The notes beneath the pieces were generated by a model. It was not told the DNA's origin. It did no database searches and saw only the letters and a list, made by a program, of their open reading frames with translations. A stretch of 64,000 bases of DNA. Origin: Cyclobacteriaceae bacterium. GTDB lineage: Bacteria; Bacteroidota; Bacteroidia; Cytophagales; Cyclobacteriaceae. Positions 17,976 through 25,551 of the stretch are shown here, one piece after another. Within the stretch, counting starts at the first letter, position 1; each line of letters opens with the position of its first letter. The translations under genes and the position numbers were made by a program. The stretch is taken from the NCBI GenBank assembly GCA_028285685.1, contig JANQOR010000012.1, positions 62,001 through 126,000 on the forward strand, written 5' to 3'.

Positions 17976-18152
17976 TTAATCTTTGTCTGTCTTTTGAGAT
18001 TCATCACCCAAAGAAACTTCCGTGGCAAATTCTGCCCTGTCAAGGTCTTCCACTGGTGGTGAAGGTACTGGGGTAATTGCCTGAGTTTCGTCCTCACAAG
18101 CGAAAAAAGCTAAGAGAACTACTATTCCGATAATCTTCGATAACGTTTTCAT
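17976..18152 (-). CDS. 58-residue small lipoprotein
   Basis: ATG at 18152, stop at 17978-17976. The first 18 residues form a lipoprotein signal (MKTLSKIIGIVVLLAFFA) with Cys19 followed by EDE, an acidic +2 region. The mature peptide is Pro-rich then acidic (ITPVPSPPVEDLD, ending SQKTDKD), with no fold recognised. It lies between a terminator and copy 2 of the 32-bp element (18217-18248), which points into it with a 64-nt gap. This placement argues for a real gene and for control by the neighbouring ECF sigma factor. It may be a surface or periplasmic signal peptide or decoy; function unknown. Confidence 0.75.
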   Translation of the reverse strand: MKTLSKIIGIVVLLAFFACEDETQAITPVPSPPVEDLDRAEFATEVSLGDESQKTDKD

Positions 18153-18216
18153 AATTTCTACAATAAAATTTTAAACTTGTTTTGGTACCAAGTGCACGTC
18201 TGATTTTCAGTGTGCG

Positions 18217-18248
18217 CCCTTAATGATGATTTCAAAAAGAAGTAACCC
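18217..18248 (-). promoter_or_regulatory. 32-bp element, copy 2, upstream of small lipoprotein
   Basis: Read leftward it begins GGGTTACTTCTTT and ends TCATCATTAAGGG. Length and core positions are identical to copies 1 and 3; the two ends are conserved while the ~16-nt middle varies, the pattern expected of a two-part promoter. Confidence 0.65.
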
Positions 18249-18357
18249 GTCGACCTCTCTTTGACCCAACACATCCAATTGCCGGTGTTTGTAACTTTAC
18301 TTTACAATAGAGATCATGTACCTTTTTTACATGCCTCAACCAAAAAAGCTATGGGTT

Positions 18358-18389
18358 GGGTTACCTTTTTTGATTACTCTCATTAAAGC
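18358..18389 (+). promoter_or_regulatory. 32-bp element, copy 3, upstream of ECF sigma gene
   Basis: On the plus strand it begins GGGTTACCTTTTTTG and ends TCATTAAAGC, ending 9 nt before ATG 18399. If this is the promoter, the sigma factor controls itself and the transcript has a very short leader. Confidence 0.6.
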
Positions 18390-18398
18390 CAGTACCTA

Positions 18399-18983
18399 AT
18401 GGACGAGAAGGTGATCCTTGAAAAAATAAGAAATGGTGACCAAAAAGAGTTAGCGGGAATCTACCACGCTTATCAGTCAGAGTTTGTAGCCTGGTTAATT
18501 AAAGAGCACAATTGCCGTCGAGAGGAGGCAATGGACATCTACCAGGTATCTATTATTACGCTCTACGAGAATATCACCAACGGAAAACTACAAGTCCTCA
18601 CCAGCAAGCTTAAAACATACCTCTATTCTATTGCAAAACACAAGGTCTACGAATTTCGAAGGAATGAAAACAAGTTCGATCGAAGTGTTGGAGTCAATAC
18701 AATAGAGCTCGAAGAACTGTCTAACTGGGACGCAATCGAAAAAGAGCAAAATTTGCAAATAATGGAAAGAAGCCTGGAGAAGTTAGGTGATCCATGCAAA
18801 ACGTTGCTGGAATTGTACTACTTCCATGGCTTATCCATGGAGGAGATACGAGAAAAAATTGGCTATAAGAATAGCGCTACCACCAAGAACCTGAAATGCA
18901 AGTGCATGGTGAGGTTGAGGAAGATATTCCAAAAGGAGCTAAAGGCTCACAACTTGAATGAACAGAAACTCACTATTGACTAG
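18399..18983 (+). CDS. ECF-type RNA polymerase sigma-70 factor
   Basis: 194 residues. Region 2 lies at ~20-85 (EEAMDIYQVSIITLYENI, then LKTYLYSIAKHKVYEFRR). Region 4 is at ~128-185 (LELYYFHGLSMEEIREKIGY followed by NSATTKNLKCKCMVRLRKIF). There is no region 3, as in ECF factors. It should direct RNA polymerase to a small set of promoters, very likely the 32-bp element found upstream of itself and two neighbours. The following TPR membrane gene overlaps or nearly abuts its stop, the usual place for its anti-sigma factor. Confidence 0.93.
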   Translation: MDEKVILEKIRNGDQKELAGIYHAYQSEFVAWLIKEHNCRREEAMDIYQVSIITLYENITNGKLQVLTSKLKTYLYSIAKHKVYEFRRNENKFDRSVGVNTIELEELSNWDAIEKEQNLQIMERSLEKLGDPCKTLLELYYFHGLSMEEIREKIGYKNSATTKNLKCKCMVRLRKIFQKELKAHNLNEQKLTID

Positions 18984-18987
18984 AAAG

Positions 18988-19794
18988 ATGAAGAAGATAT
19001 ATACTGATATAGAAAAATTAGAACGCTATCACAGGGGGATCTGTTCAGAGCGTGAAGTGATGGAAACTGAATTAGAACTCGGGGAAAATGAGAAATTCAG
19101 AAATCTATCTGATGATATGGAATTAATGCTAGAAGGAATTGCAAGATCGGCGCGTAAGTCCAGCATTGAAGACAAATTGGAGAAACTTCAAATAGCTTTT
19201 GCAGAAGAGGAGAATAGAGAGAAGTCGAACCATCCAAAACCCTCTCAATCCAAAACAATCTCGATGGGAATTCCGGGTCTCTTTGGACGATACAAGCTTG
19301 GAATTGCGGCTTCAATTGTTCTGTTGCTTGCGGCCTGGATTGTATTTCTTCCGGCGAGTAGAACTGCAACACCAGATGAGTTGTTCCGAGCGCATTTTGA
19401 CACCTATGAAAATCTGAACGGCAAAACCCGCAGTACTGAAGTCCTCGATGATCGAGCAAAAGCTTATGAAGCTTATGATCTTGGGAACTATGCTCTTGCG
19501 ATTAAACTCTTTGATCAGGTACTTCAAAATAGTGACAACCCGCTGATGGATCAGTTTTACTATGGAAATGCCGCACTAGCCAGTGGCGACACTCAAAGTG
19601 CGATCGAGGCTTTTACCATCGTGGAAAGGGCAGGAACCGGATTGGCAATGGAGTCAAAGTGGTACTTGGGTCTAAGTTATCTAAAAAGCAAGGACATTGA
19701 GCGTGCGAAGAAGTGCTTGACTGAAGTACAGAATAGTGGCAAAGACCCGAATAGAGCAAGTGCGGCAGAGGATATATTGAATCAACTTAACTAG
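18988..19794 (+). CDS. TPR membrane protein with anti-sigma-like N-terminus
   Basis: 268 residues from ATG 18988, 4 nt after the sigma stop; an upstream ATG at 18958 would overlap the sigma gene by 26 nt. The N-terminal ~95 residues are cytoplasmic and helical, with IEKLERYHRGICSEREVMET, the layout of zinc-free anti-sigma domains in Bacteroidota. A transmembrane helix spans ~104-122 (LGIAASIVLLLAAWIVFL). The outside part has TPR-like units (YEAYDLGNYALAIKLFDQVL; YYGNAALASGDTQSAIEAF; WYLGLSYLKSKDIERAKKCL). It is likely to bind the sigma factor and release it on an external or proteolytic cue, but the anti-sigma role is inferred from position and layout. Confidence 0.82.
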   Translation: MKKIYTDIEKLERYHRGICSEREVMETELELGENEKFRNLSDDMELMLEGIARSARKSSIEDKLEKLQIAFAEEENREKSNHPKPSQSKTISMGIPGLFGRYKLGIAASIVLLLAAWIVFLPASRTATPDELFRAHFDTYENLNGKTRSTEVLDDRAKAYEAYDLGNYALAIKLFDQVLQNSDNPLMDQFYYGNAALASGDTQSAIEAFTIVERAGTGLAMESKWYLGLSYLKSKDIERAKKCLTEVQNSGKDPNRASAAEDILNQLN

Positions 19795-19856
19795 CTAGGA
19801 TTTTAGCATAGTTGACCAGCTATATAAACCAATGTACAACTAAAAATTTATCAATT

Positions 19857-20297
19857 ATGCACTTAGGAATTGTTCACGATCCGGGAGACGGTGATGGCAT
19901 GGCCAACTCACCTGTTATCGGAAGAGTCTATGTTTTTTCCCATGAAGGAGATGATGAAAAAGACCTCCTACTACCGTTTGACAATAGTAGGGAAGACCGA
20001 AGGTTTCAAAAAGGAGATATTGTTTCTCTCGACGATGAGGTTCACTTCCACAAAACCCTCACACACATTGACAAGATGAGGGAAATCAAGAAGTTTGGTA
20101 AAGATGATCTTGATTCCTGTAATTTTAGTGAGATTTTGTTCAAAAAAGAGGAGGAAGAAACCAACCGAAATGAGGTAAGAAGAGGACTGAAAAATTACCG
20201 AAGACTTGTTCCGCTATCCGAACGCATCTCAAACACAGCTGTTGCAGCTGTTGCCATTGCCGCTATAGTCGTGATAGCACTAATTATTATATTCTGA
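19857..20297 (+). CDS. Tail-anchored acidic protein of unknown function
   Basis: 146 residues from ATG 19857; an in-frame start at 19812 would add 15 residues of poor character. The protein opens with MHLGIVHDPGDGDGMANS and a compact beta segment (IGRVYVFSHEGDDEKDLLL; FQKGDIVSLDDEVHF), compatible with a small OB-like or cold-shock-like barrel. A charged stretch follows, and a C-terminal helix (AVAAVAIAAIVVIALIIIF) with no residues after it makes a tail anchor, leaving the barrel in the cytoplasm. It follows the TPR gene by 62 nt. Its 3' end overlaps that of the converging metallopeptidase gene by 18 nt. Confidence 0.7.
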   Translation: MHLGIVHDPGDGDGMANSPVIGRVYVFSHEGDDEKDLLLPFDNSREDRRFQKGDIVSLDDEVHFHKTLTHIDKMREIKKFGKDDLDSCNFSEILFKKEEEETNRNEVRRGLKNYRRLVPLSERISNTAVAAVAIAAIVVIALIIIF

Positions 20298-21152
20298 AAA
20301 GTATCTAATGGGAGAGATCTCCTTTAAGAAAGTGATTGGTCGCAAGATCGTTTTAGAGAACTCTAGCACCTGCTTTCTGAAGTCTTCGTACGAAGCTGAT
20401 CTCTCCCATATCCCTATTAAATGCATATAAATAGTACCCGTCATCCGACTTCCCAACGAATAATGATCATCACCTTGTTTGGGATGTAGTGCACTTCTCA
20501 CCCCATCCACATTTCCACTCCCGTAGCCTTCGCCAAACTCCGATATATTGTTTCTAACTCTTAAGTTCTTCTTGGTACCGCCAGTAGCAGCATCAAAGAA
20601 TTCCTTGATTCGCATTTGCATCAAGATGGGTACTGTATCGCAAAGTGACTCTACAACTGCGCGACCCTCTGTTGAGTTTGTCCTCTCAAGATCAGGAATT
20701 ATACTTTCGATTATTGCATGTGTTGTTTCATGAGCCACGACATCAAAGGACTTGCAAACAAATCTCTCACCTGGACCCCAAAAGCCTAGAGAGATCCACT
20801 GTGAGTCTCGGCTATACCGGGCACCTTTGCTTTTGCTGTATAATCGTAGCTCTAACTTTTCAAAGTTAAAAAACCGATTCCAGGGCCAGACTATTTTTTT
20901 TCCCACCGCCTTCTCCCACAGATCGATTGTCAACCGTGCTACCGCAAACGCATGTACAGCATCAATCTCTTCATCTGTATAGTCTTCACGGATGAAATCC
21001 CCGTTGGAATCAGGACTAACATTGCCATCTACAACTTCCAGATATCTGTCTCTTGGTCCCTTTCTAGGTCTGGAAGGTATCGTTAATGGGATAAGGTCCC
21101 ATTCCCTATTTTCAGCATTCCACATCCTGACGAGCATTTTACAGCTCCTCAT
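20280..21152 (-). CDS. M4 (thermolysin)-like metallopeptidase, no signal peptide
   Basis: 290 residues. The zinc motif HETTH is at 141-145 in FDVVAHETTHAIIES, and a downstream E168 with D172 (GRAVVESLCD) matches the third ligand and Asp of the M4 gluzincin family. The last third has DDHYSLGSRMTGTIYMHL, placed like the HxNSGIPN region of thermolysin. It lacks the signal peptide and propeptide of secreted M4 enzymes and is half their length, so it probably acts in the cytoplasm. Its ATG overlaps the stop of the TPR-CHAT gene by 4 nt (21149-21152), so the two proteases should be made together. The substrate is unknown. Confidence 0.8.
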   Translation of the reverse strand: MRSCKMLVRMWNAENREWDLIPLTIPSRPRKGPRDRYLEVVDGNVSPDSNGDFIREDYTDEEIDAVHAFAVARLTIDLWEKAVGKKIVWPWNRFFNFEKLELRLYSKSKGARYSRDSQWISLGFWGPGERFVCKSFDVVAHETTHAIIESIIPDLERTNSTEGRAVVESLCDTVPILMQMRIKEFFDAATGGTKKNLRVRNNISEFGEGYGSGNVDGVRSALHPKQGDDHYSLGSRMTGTIYMHLIGIWERSASYEDFRKQVLEFSKTILRPITFLKEISPIRYFSEYNN

Positions 21153-24124
21153 TTTCTAAATCTCCTCATCAAAATGCCGACCACTAGCATTACAAGTAAC
21201 CCCGAAAGTACATACATGATCAGCCCTTTTTTCCTGACTGGATCTGGATCACCTAAAGAAACGAAACCGGACCAGTAGTAGGGGTGCGCCGAAAGTATTG
21301 AGCTCTCTTGCAGGTAGGACAATTTAGCTTCCCGAATTGCGTCTGGGATGGATTCCCCATCGTATAGCTTTTGATAAAATACATCCATCACCTTGGCAGT
21401 AAATTCATCATTGACCTGCCACAAACTCATGACTATTGACGGGCAGCCTGCATAAGCAAACCCTCGAGCCATGCTAAACATTCCTTCTCCGGGAAATTCT
21501 TTTCCAATACCAGTCTCACATGCACTTAACACAGCAAGTTGCAGCTTTTCCAAATCCATACCGTAGAGTTCATGGGCATAAAGCTGACCATCATTGATCG
21601 TGTCATTGCCATTTCTGAAAACCAGCTTGGACTGAAGTGCTGAGATTGTATCTCCTATTCCATGAACCGCAAGATGAATGATCTCATATCCTGAGGCAAG
21701 TTCCTTAAAGGCTGTTTCGGAGGCTTGCGGGCCAATGAGGTATTCATTGTTCCTGCCCTTAAAAGCTTTGCTAACTGCCAGAACCTCCCTCGCTGTAGCT
21801 GGAATTTCTGACAATTCTCCACGTTGTGTCGTCTGCCCCGGCCCACTTCCTTCCGAGTAACCAAATGCTAACAATGATGGACGGTGAACCTCTTTACTGG
21901 GTTTAAATTTATGAAGCAGGTTAAGGCTGTAAGCATACTGGATTGAAAGTTCTTTTAACAAGTAGGGAGCATTCCTAAAATCGCTTTCCTCGGAATCTGT
22001 CACCAAAACCTCAAATGGTAGCATTGCGAGCATCCCGTCCGCCGAAAGCACAATCTCCCTTTTTTCTTTGTCCCTGAGGGGACCTACCAGTCCGTCGTAT
22101 AGTGAAAATGCTAATTCCGCATAGTCAGAGTAAAGCTCTTCCACAGGTCGATTGACATCAATGGGTTGGGAAATAATCTCCAAGAATTCACTCAATGTGT
22201 GTTCGAACTCTGCAGTCAGTTCAATCGAGCGAAAGTCTGTTTCCTCGGTAGTGATTGACAAAATGGAAATTGAGCCATCACCATAGAAGTATTCCAGAAC
22301 TTGGGTTTCCTGATCCAAACTTTTTTGAACCTCTTCGAGTGTGATCATCCTGTCGTACTTAGCTTGATGGTATGAGCTGTAGTTGTTCTGAATAACTCCT
22401 TGAAGTGTTTGGTATTCCCGGTCAGCAGTCAGTATTTCTCGCGAGATTCTGGTCTTTTCCACTGAATCTTTGACAGATAGCATTTGAAATTGGAGGATTC
22501 TCATCCTCGTAGAGATCGCGAGTTCGTCCTGATAAATGCTATCGGGAATATTTGTGGATGTTAGTGCCTGGACGCGTGAAAGATTGCCAAAAATCTCATT
22601 ATACCTGTTTTTCTCCATAAACCTAAAAGCAATTTCCAAATGCCTGCGATCTGCGGAGACCTTGTAGAGTGTATTTAGACATTCAATGGCTTTTTCCGCG
22701 GTTTGCTTAAAAATTGCCGCGATATTCAACTTAGTAAGCTCTGTGTAGGGGCCGTTTCTCACCATATCAGTTAGTTCATCAATGGCCAGATACTGCTCTA
22801 GCGAGGACTGAAGATCCTTTAAGTCATTGGACTGCCGATATTTTAGAAAGAAGATATCAGCCTTCGCTGCTATCTGCTTATACAATTGATCAGGATATAC
22901 AGACAACTCAAGGTTGGGATTTTGATTAACATCTTCGTTTTCAAAATGAGGTTCCAGTGCAATCAGTCCTTGTTGCGCATATTTAAGACTTTGATCAAAA
23001 TCGGATTCCAACAGATACACCTGAGAAATGTAGTAGTTGGCACTCCAAGCATATACGCTCTTTGCTCCGAATATTCTCTTCCTAATATCCAGCGATTTGT
23101 CAAGGTAGTGTCTGGCAGAATCGTACTGATTCAGAACTCTGAAGTAATCCCCAAATTGCTCGTACGCATGTGATAAATTGAGCAAACTGGATGTTCTTCT
23201 ATCACTCTTGGCAATGGCCTGCTGAAAAGACTGCTTAGCCAAATCAAAATCACCCATGTACGTGTAAGCAGAACCCAGGTTGGCAAGGGGCACAACTAGG
23301 AATGTAGATCCTGGAAAGGGATCTCCCATCGATACCACATTTCTGTAGATCTCTCTTGCCACCTCGTATTCTCTTGCATCAAAGTGCGTATTGGCGAGAA
23401 TCGTAAGTGCCCTTCTTCGTCCGCTCGGAGCCCAATGTGGGATAGTCTGATATAAATTGATGGCCTCTGCCAGGTATCGCCTAGCCCTGTACACAGCTCC
23501 CATCTGCCTATTGATGGAAGCCAGCGAGGTGATGTTTCGAGCAAGCTCACTGGTATAATTTCCAGCGCTTACTTCTAGAATCTCGATAGCCTTTTCGTAA
23601 TAATTCCTGGACAGGGAATATTCATTCGTACTGGAATAATAGTATGCCAGGCCCCTGTAGCACATGGCCATCCGAGGATCATTTCGCGGAAGCTTCGTCG
23701 AACTTATTTCTACAGCACGTTGAAAGGCATGAAGACAACTGTCAGATCCAAAACCATACTTTCGACTGTAGTAGTAACCTAGATTCAAATAGGTAAGCCC
23801 CGTTTCTGGACTCCTTTCACCGAGAAGTTCTCCCTCATGCAAAGCACGTTTCAAATAGGATTCGGCTTGATCTAAATCACCAAGTCTGGTGTAACAAATT
23901 CCGATTTGACCAAGCGAATAGATGAGCCCTGCTGCATCGTTCGTCCTTTCAAAAAAAGACAGCGCCTTAAGGTACATTTTCGCCGCCTCTTCCCTTTTCT
24001 CAGTTAAAAAAATAGAATCAGCCTCCGCCAGGATGGGGTGCTCCGGATATTTTTCTTGCGCGAGCAATATGCAGGTTGAACTGCCCAGCAATAGCGCTAA
24101 AAGTTTTATGCGGAAGAAATACAT
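21149..24124 (-). CDS. TPR-CHAT caspase-like protease, membrane anchored
   Basis: 991 residues. A signal or anchor (IKLLALLLGSSTCILLAQ) is followed by roughly ten TPR units (~30-420) and a helical linker with coiled-coil character (~500-600). The CHAT domain fills ~640-955, with catalytic H821 in IIHLAVHGIGD and C869 in LAVLSACETGIG, and family motifs FAYAGCPSIVMSLW and YYWSGFVSLGD. A transmembrane helix near 968-985 precedes a basic MRRFRK end. Thus the TPR and CHAT parts probably lie in the periplasm. CHAT enzymes are caspase-related proteases. It is first in a two-gene operon with the M4-like peptidase. Confidence 0.93.
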   Translation of the reverse strand: MYFFRIKLLALLLGSSTCILLAQEKYPEHPILAEADSIFLTEKREEAAKMYLKALSFFERTNDAAGLIYSLGQIGICYTRLGDLDQAESYLKRALHEGELLGERSPETGLTYLNLGYYYSRKYGFGSDSCLHAFQRAVEISSTKLPRNDPRMAMCYRGLAYYYSSTNEYSLSRNYYEKAIEILEVSAGNYTSELARNITSLASINRQMGAVYRARRYLAEAINLYQTIPHWAPSGRRRALTILANTHFDAREYEVAREIYRNVVSMGDPFPGSTFLVVPLANLGSAYTYMGDFDLAKQSFQQAIAKSDRRTSSLLNLSHAYEQFGDYFRVLNQYDSARHYLDKSLDIRKRIFGAKSVYAWSANYYISQVYLLESDFDQSLKYAQQGLIALEPHFENEDVNQNPNLELSVYPDQLYKQIAAKADIFFLKYRQSNDLKDLQSSLEQYLAIDELTDMVRNGPYTELTKLNIAAIFKQTAEKAIECLNTLYKVSADRRHLEIAFRFMEKNRYNEIFGNLSRVQALTSTNIPDSIYQDELAISTRMRILQFQMLSVKDSVEKTRISREILTADREYQTLQGVIQNNYSSYHQAKYDRMITLEEVQKSLDQETQVLEYFYGDGSISILSITTEETDFRSIELTAEFEHTLSEFLEIISQPIDVNRPVEELYSDYAELAFSLYDGLVGPLRDKEKREIVLSADGMLAMLPFEVLVTDSEESDFRNAPYLLKELSIQYAYSLNLLHKFKPSKEVHRPSLLAFGYSEGSGPGQTTQRGELSEIPATAREVLAVSKAFKGRNNEYLIGPQASETAFKELASGYEIIHLAVHGIGDTISALQSKLVFRNGNDTINDGQLYAHELYGMDLEKLQLAVLSACETGIGKEFPGEGMFSMARGFAYAGCPSIVMSLWQVNDEFTAKVMDVFYQKLYDGESIPDAIREAKLSYLQESSILSAHPYYWSGFVSLGDPDPVRKKGLIMYVLSGLLVMLVVGILMRRFRK

Positions 24125-24449
24125 GAATGGTAATCTGGTTGGTAGATAGGATTCTATTTCACTCGTGCTTACTCTTAAGAAATGAATTTAAGCATTTGGA
24201 CCTAGTAAAGTCAAAAGTTATCAGAAGATAAATCGTTAACTATAACGTTTGTAAGATTTTTTATCATTTTCCAGGGTTCTTATCCAACAACAATCCTCCA
24301 TCAATCCGCCCAGGCACAGCTCTACTTTGAAGAAGATCTTCTCCACTTGCCAATATCTTAACAACCTTGATGCAGATTTTTGAAAATGTCAAGTAAGGTG
24401 AACTCTCCCCAATCATGTTACTCATGTGACCATTTCAACAAGTGCCTCA
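24125..24449. other. 325-nt divergent spacer with a small inverted repeat
   Basis: It separates the CHAT gene from the AraC-type regulator. A perfect CGTTA-ACTA-TAACG inverted repeat is at 24234-24247, about 110 nt before the CHAT start, and could be an operator. No copy of the 32-bp element was found here, so the CHAT operon is not obviously under the neighbouring sigma factor. Confidence 0.35.
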
Positions 24450-25550
24450 ATGCCAAATCTGGAAAATCTATCTGATATCATTTGGACAAGTATCGTTGCT
24501 TACTCAATGGTTCAGGGATATTTGCTTTTCATCATATTCCCAACCTATAGACAAGGGTCGAGGCAAGCCAAATGGCTACTAGCCGTTGCATCGCTCATAT
24601 GTGCGTTCCTTCTCACCGAAGAGCTCTTGAGCCACATTGTTGGATACGAACAATTGCCACATTTAATTTTATCAGTTGGTCCTCTTTGGTACCTGCTAGG
24701 TCCGATCATTTATTTTTATGTACGGCTGTATTCCACACAGAAAAAAATGTCCCGAAAGGACCTTTGGCATTTCCTGCCTCCCGCATGGGTACTATTGTCC
24801 TCCTTGGAGTTCTTTTCCTACAGCGGAGACATTAAGCTTTATTACTACAAAATGTCGAGTGAGGGAGTAACCCATCCAATCCATAGCCTCAACTTTGTCA
24901 TCTTTTCTTCCCAGTCACTCTTCTATCTAATCGCATGCTGGTCTCTGATTAAAGCGGATTTGGGGCAGCTACGAAAAAAAATGGAACAAACCTGGATTGC
25001 ACAATTGGTGATTGGACTGGGTATAATCGCATCAATGAGTTTTCTCTCAAATGTTGTTCTTAACGTGCAAGCACCGAACCTCTGGTGGGTTGGCTCGAGC
25101 TATTTCATTGTGGTTTCTGCGTTCCTATTGATTCTCTTCGTCAGAAGTATGAAATCTCCTAAAGAGCTGTATTTGATTGGACGACCTTCTTTACTGAACA
25201 CTAACCATTCAAAAGCAGATTTTGAAATTACTTACCTGAAGCTCCTGGAATTTTTGGAAGAACAAAAACCATACAGGAATCCAGAATTTGACCTTCAAAC
25301 CCTTGCCAAGCAATTCGGTCACTCGAAGCACTACCTTTCACGACTCATAAAGGAATCAACCGATCTCAACTTTCGAGATTTCATCAACAAATATCGTCTG
25401 GAAGAAGCTAAGAAGAAACTAGCCAGTACTGAAAGCAAGCAATTCACGATCCAATCAATTGCTAACGATTCAGGCTTCACCAGTCTGGCTACTTTCTATC
25501 GTGCGTTCAAAAGACTGGAGGGCAAACCGCCTAAGTCTTTTATCAGCTAA
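24450..25550 (+). CDS. Membrane-embedded AraC-family regulator (7TM type), copy A
   Basis: 366 residues from ATG 24450; an in-frame GTG at 24426 is less likely. Seven hydrophobic helices fill ~1-225, for example VQGYLLFIIFP, ILSVGPLWYLLGPIIYFYVR and SSYFIVVSAFLLILFV. After a linker, a two-HTH AraC domain occupies ~265-366 (LAKQFGHSKHYLSRLIKE and IANDSGFTSLATFYRAFKRL). This architecture senses something in the membrane and acts on nearby promoters. It converges on the NHL lipoprotein gene with 1 nt between stops. A similar regulator (42808-43917) sits at the end of the second copy of this module. Confidence 0.9.
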   Translation: MPNLENLSDIIWTSIVAYSMVQGYLLFIIFPTYRQGSRQAKWLLAVASLICAFLLTEELLSHIVGYEQLPHLILSVGPLWYLLGPIIYFYVRLYSTQKKMSRKDLWHFLPPAWVLLSSLEFFSYSGDIKLYYYKMSSEGVTHPIHSLNFVIFSSQSLFYLIACWSLIKADLGQLRKKMEQTWIAQLVIGLGIIASMSFLSNVVLNVQAPNLWWVGSSYFIVVSAFLLILFVRSMKSPKELYLIGRPSLLNTNHSKADFEITYLKLLEFLEEQKPYRNPEFDLQTLAKQFGHSKHYLSRLIKESTDLNFRDFINKYRLEEAKKKLASTESKQFTIQSIANDSGFTSLATFYRAFKRLEGKPPKSFIS

Positions 25551-25551
25551 C

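Noticed and set aside
18399-24124. Type III-E CRISPR-like (Craspase) locus because of TPR-CHAT and an ECF sigma factor
   Set aside because: There are no Cas genes, no array and no Csx30-like protein; only the analogy in logic remains.
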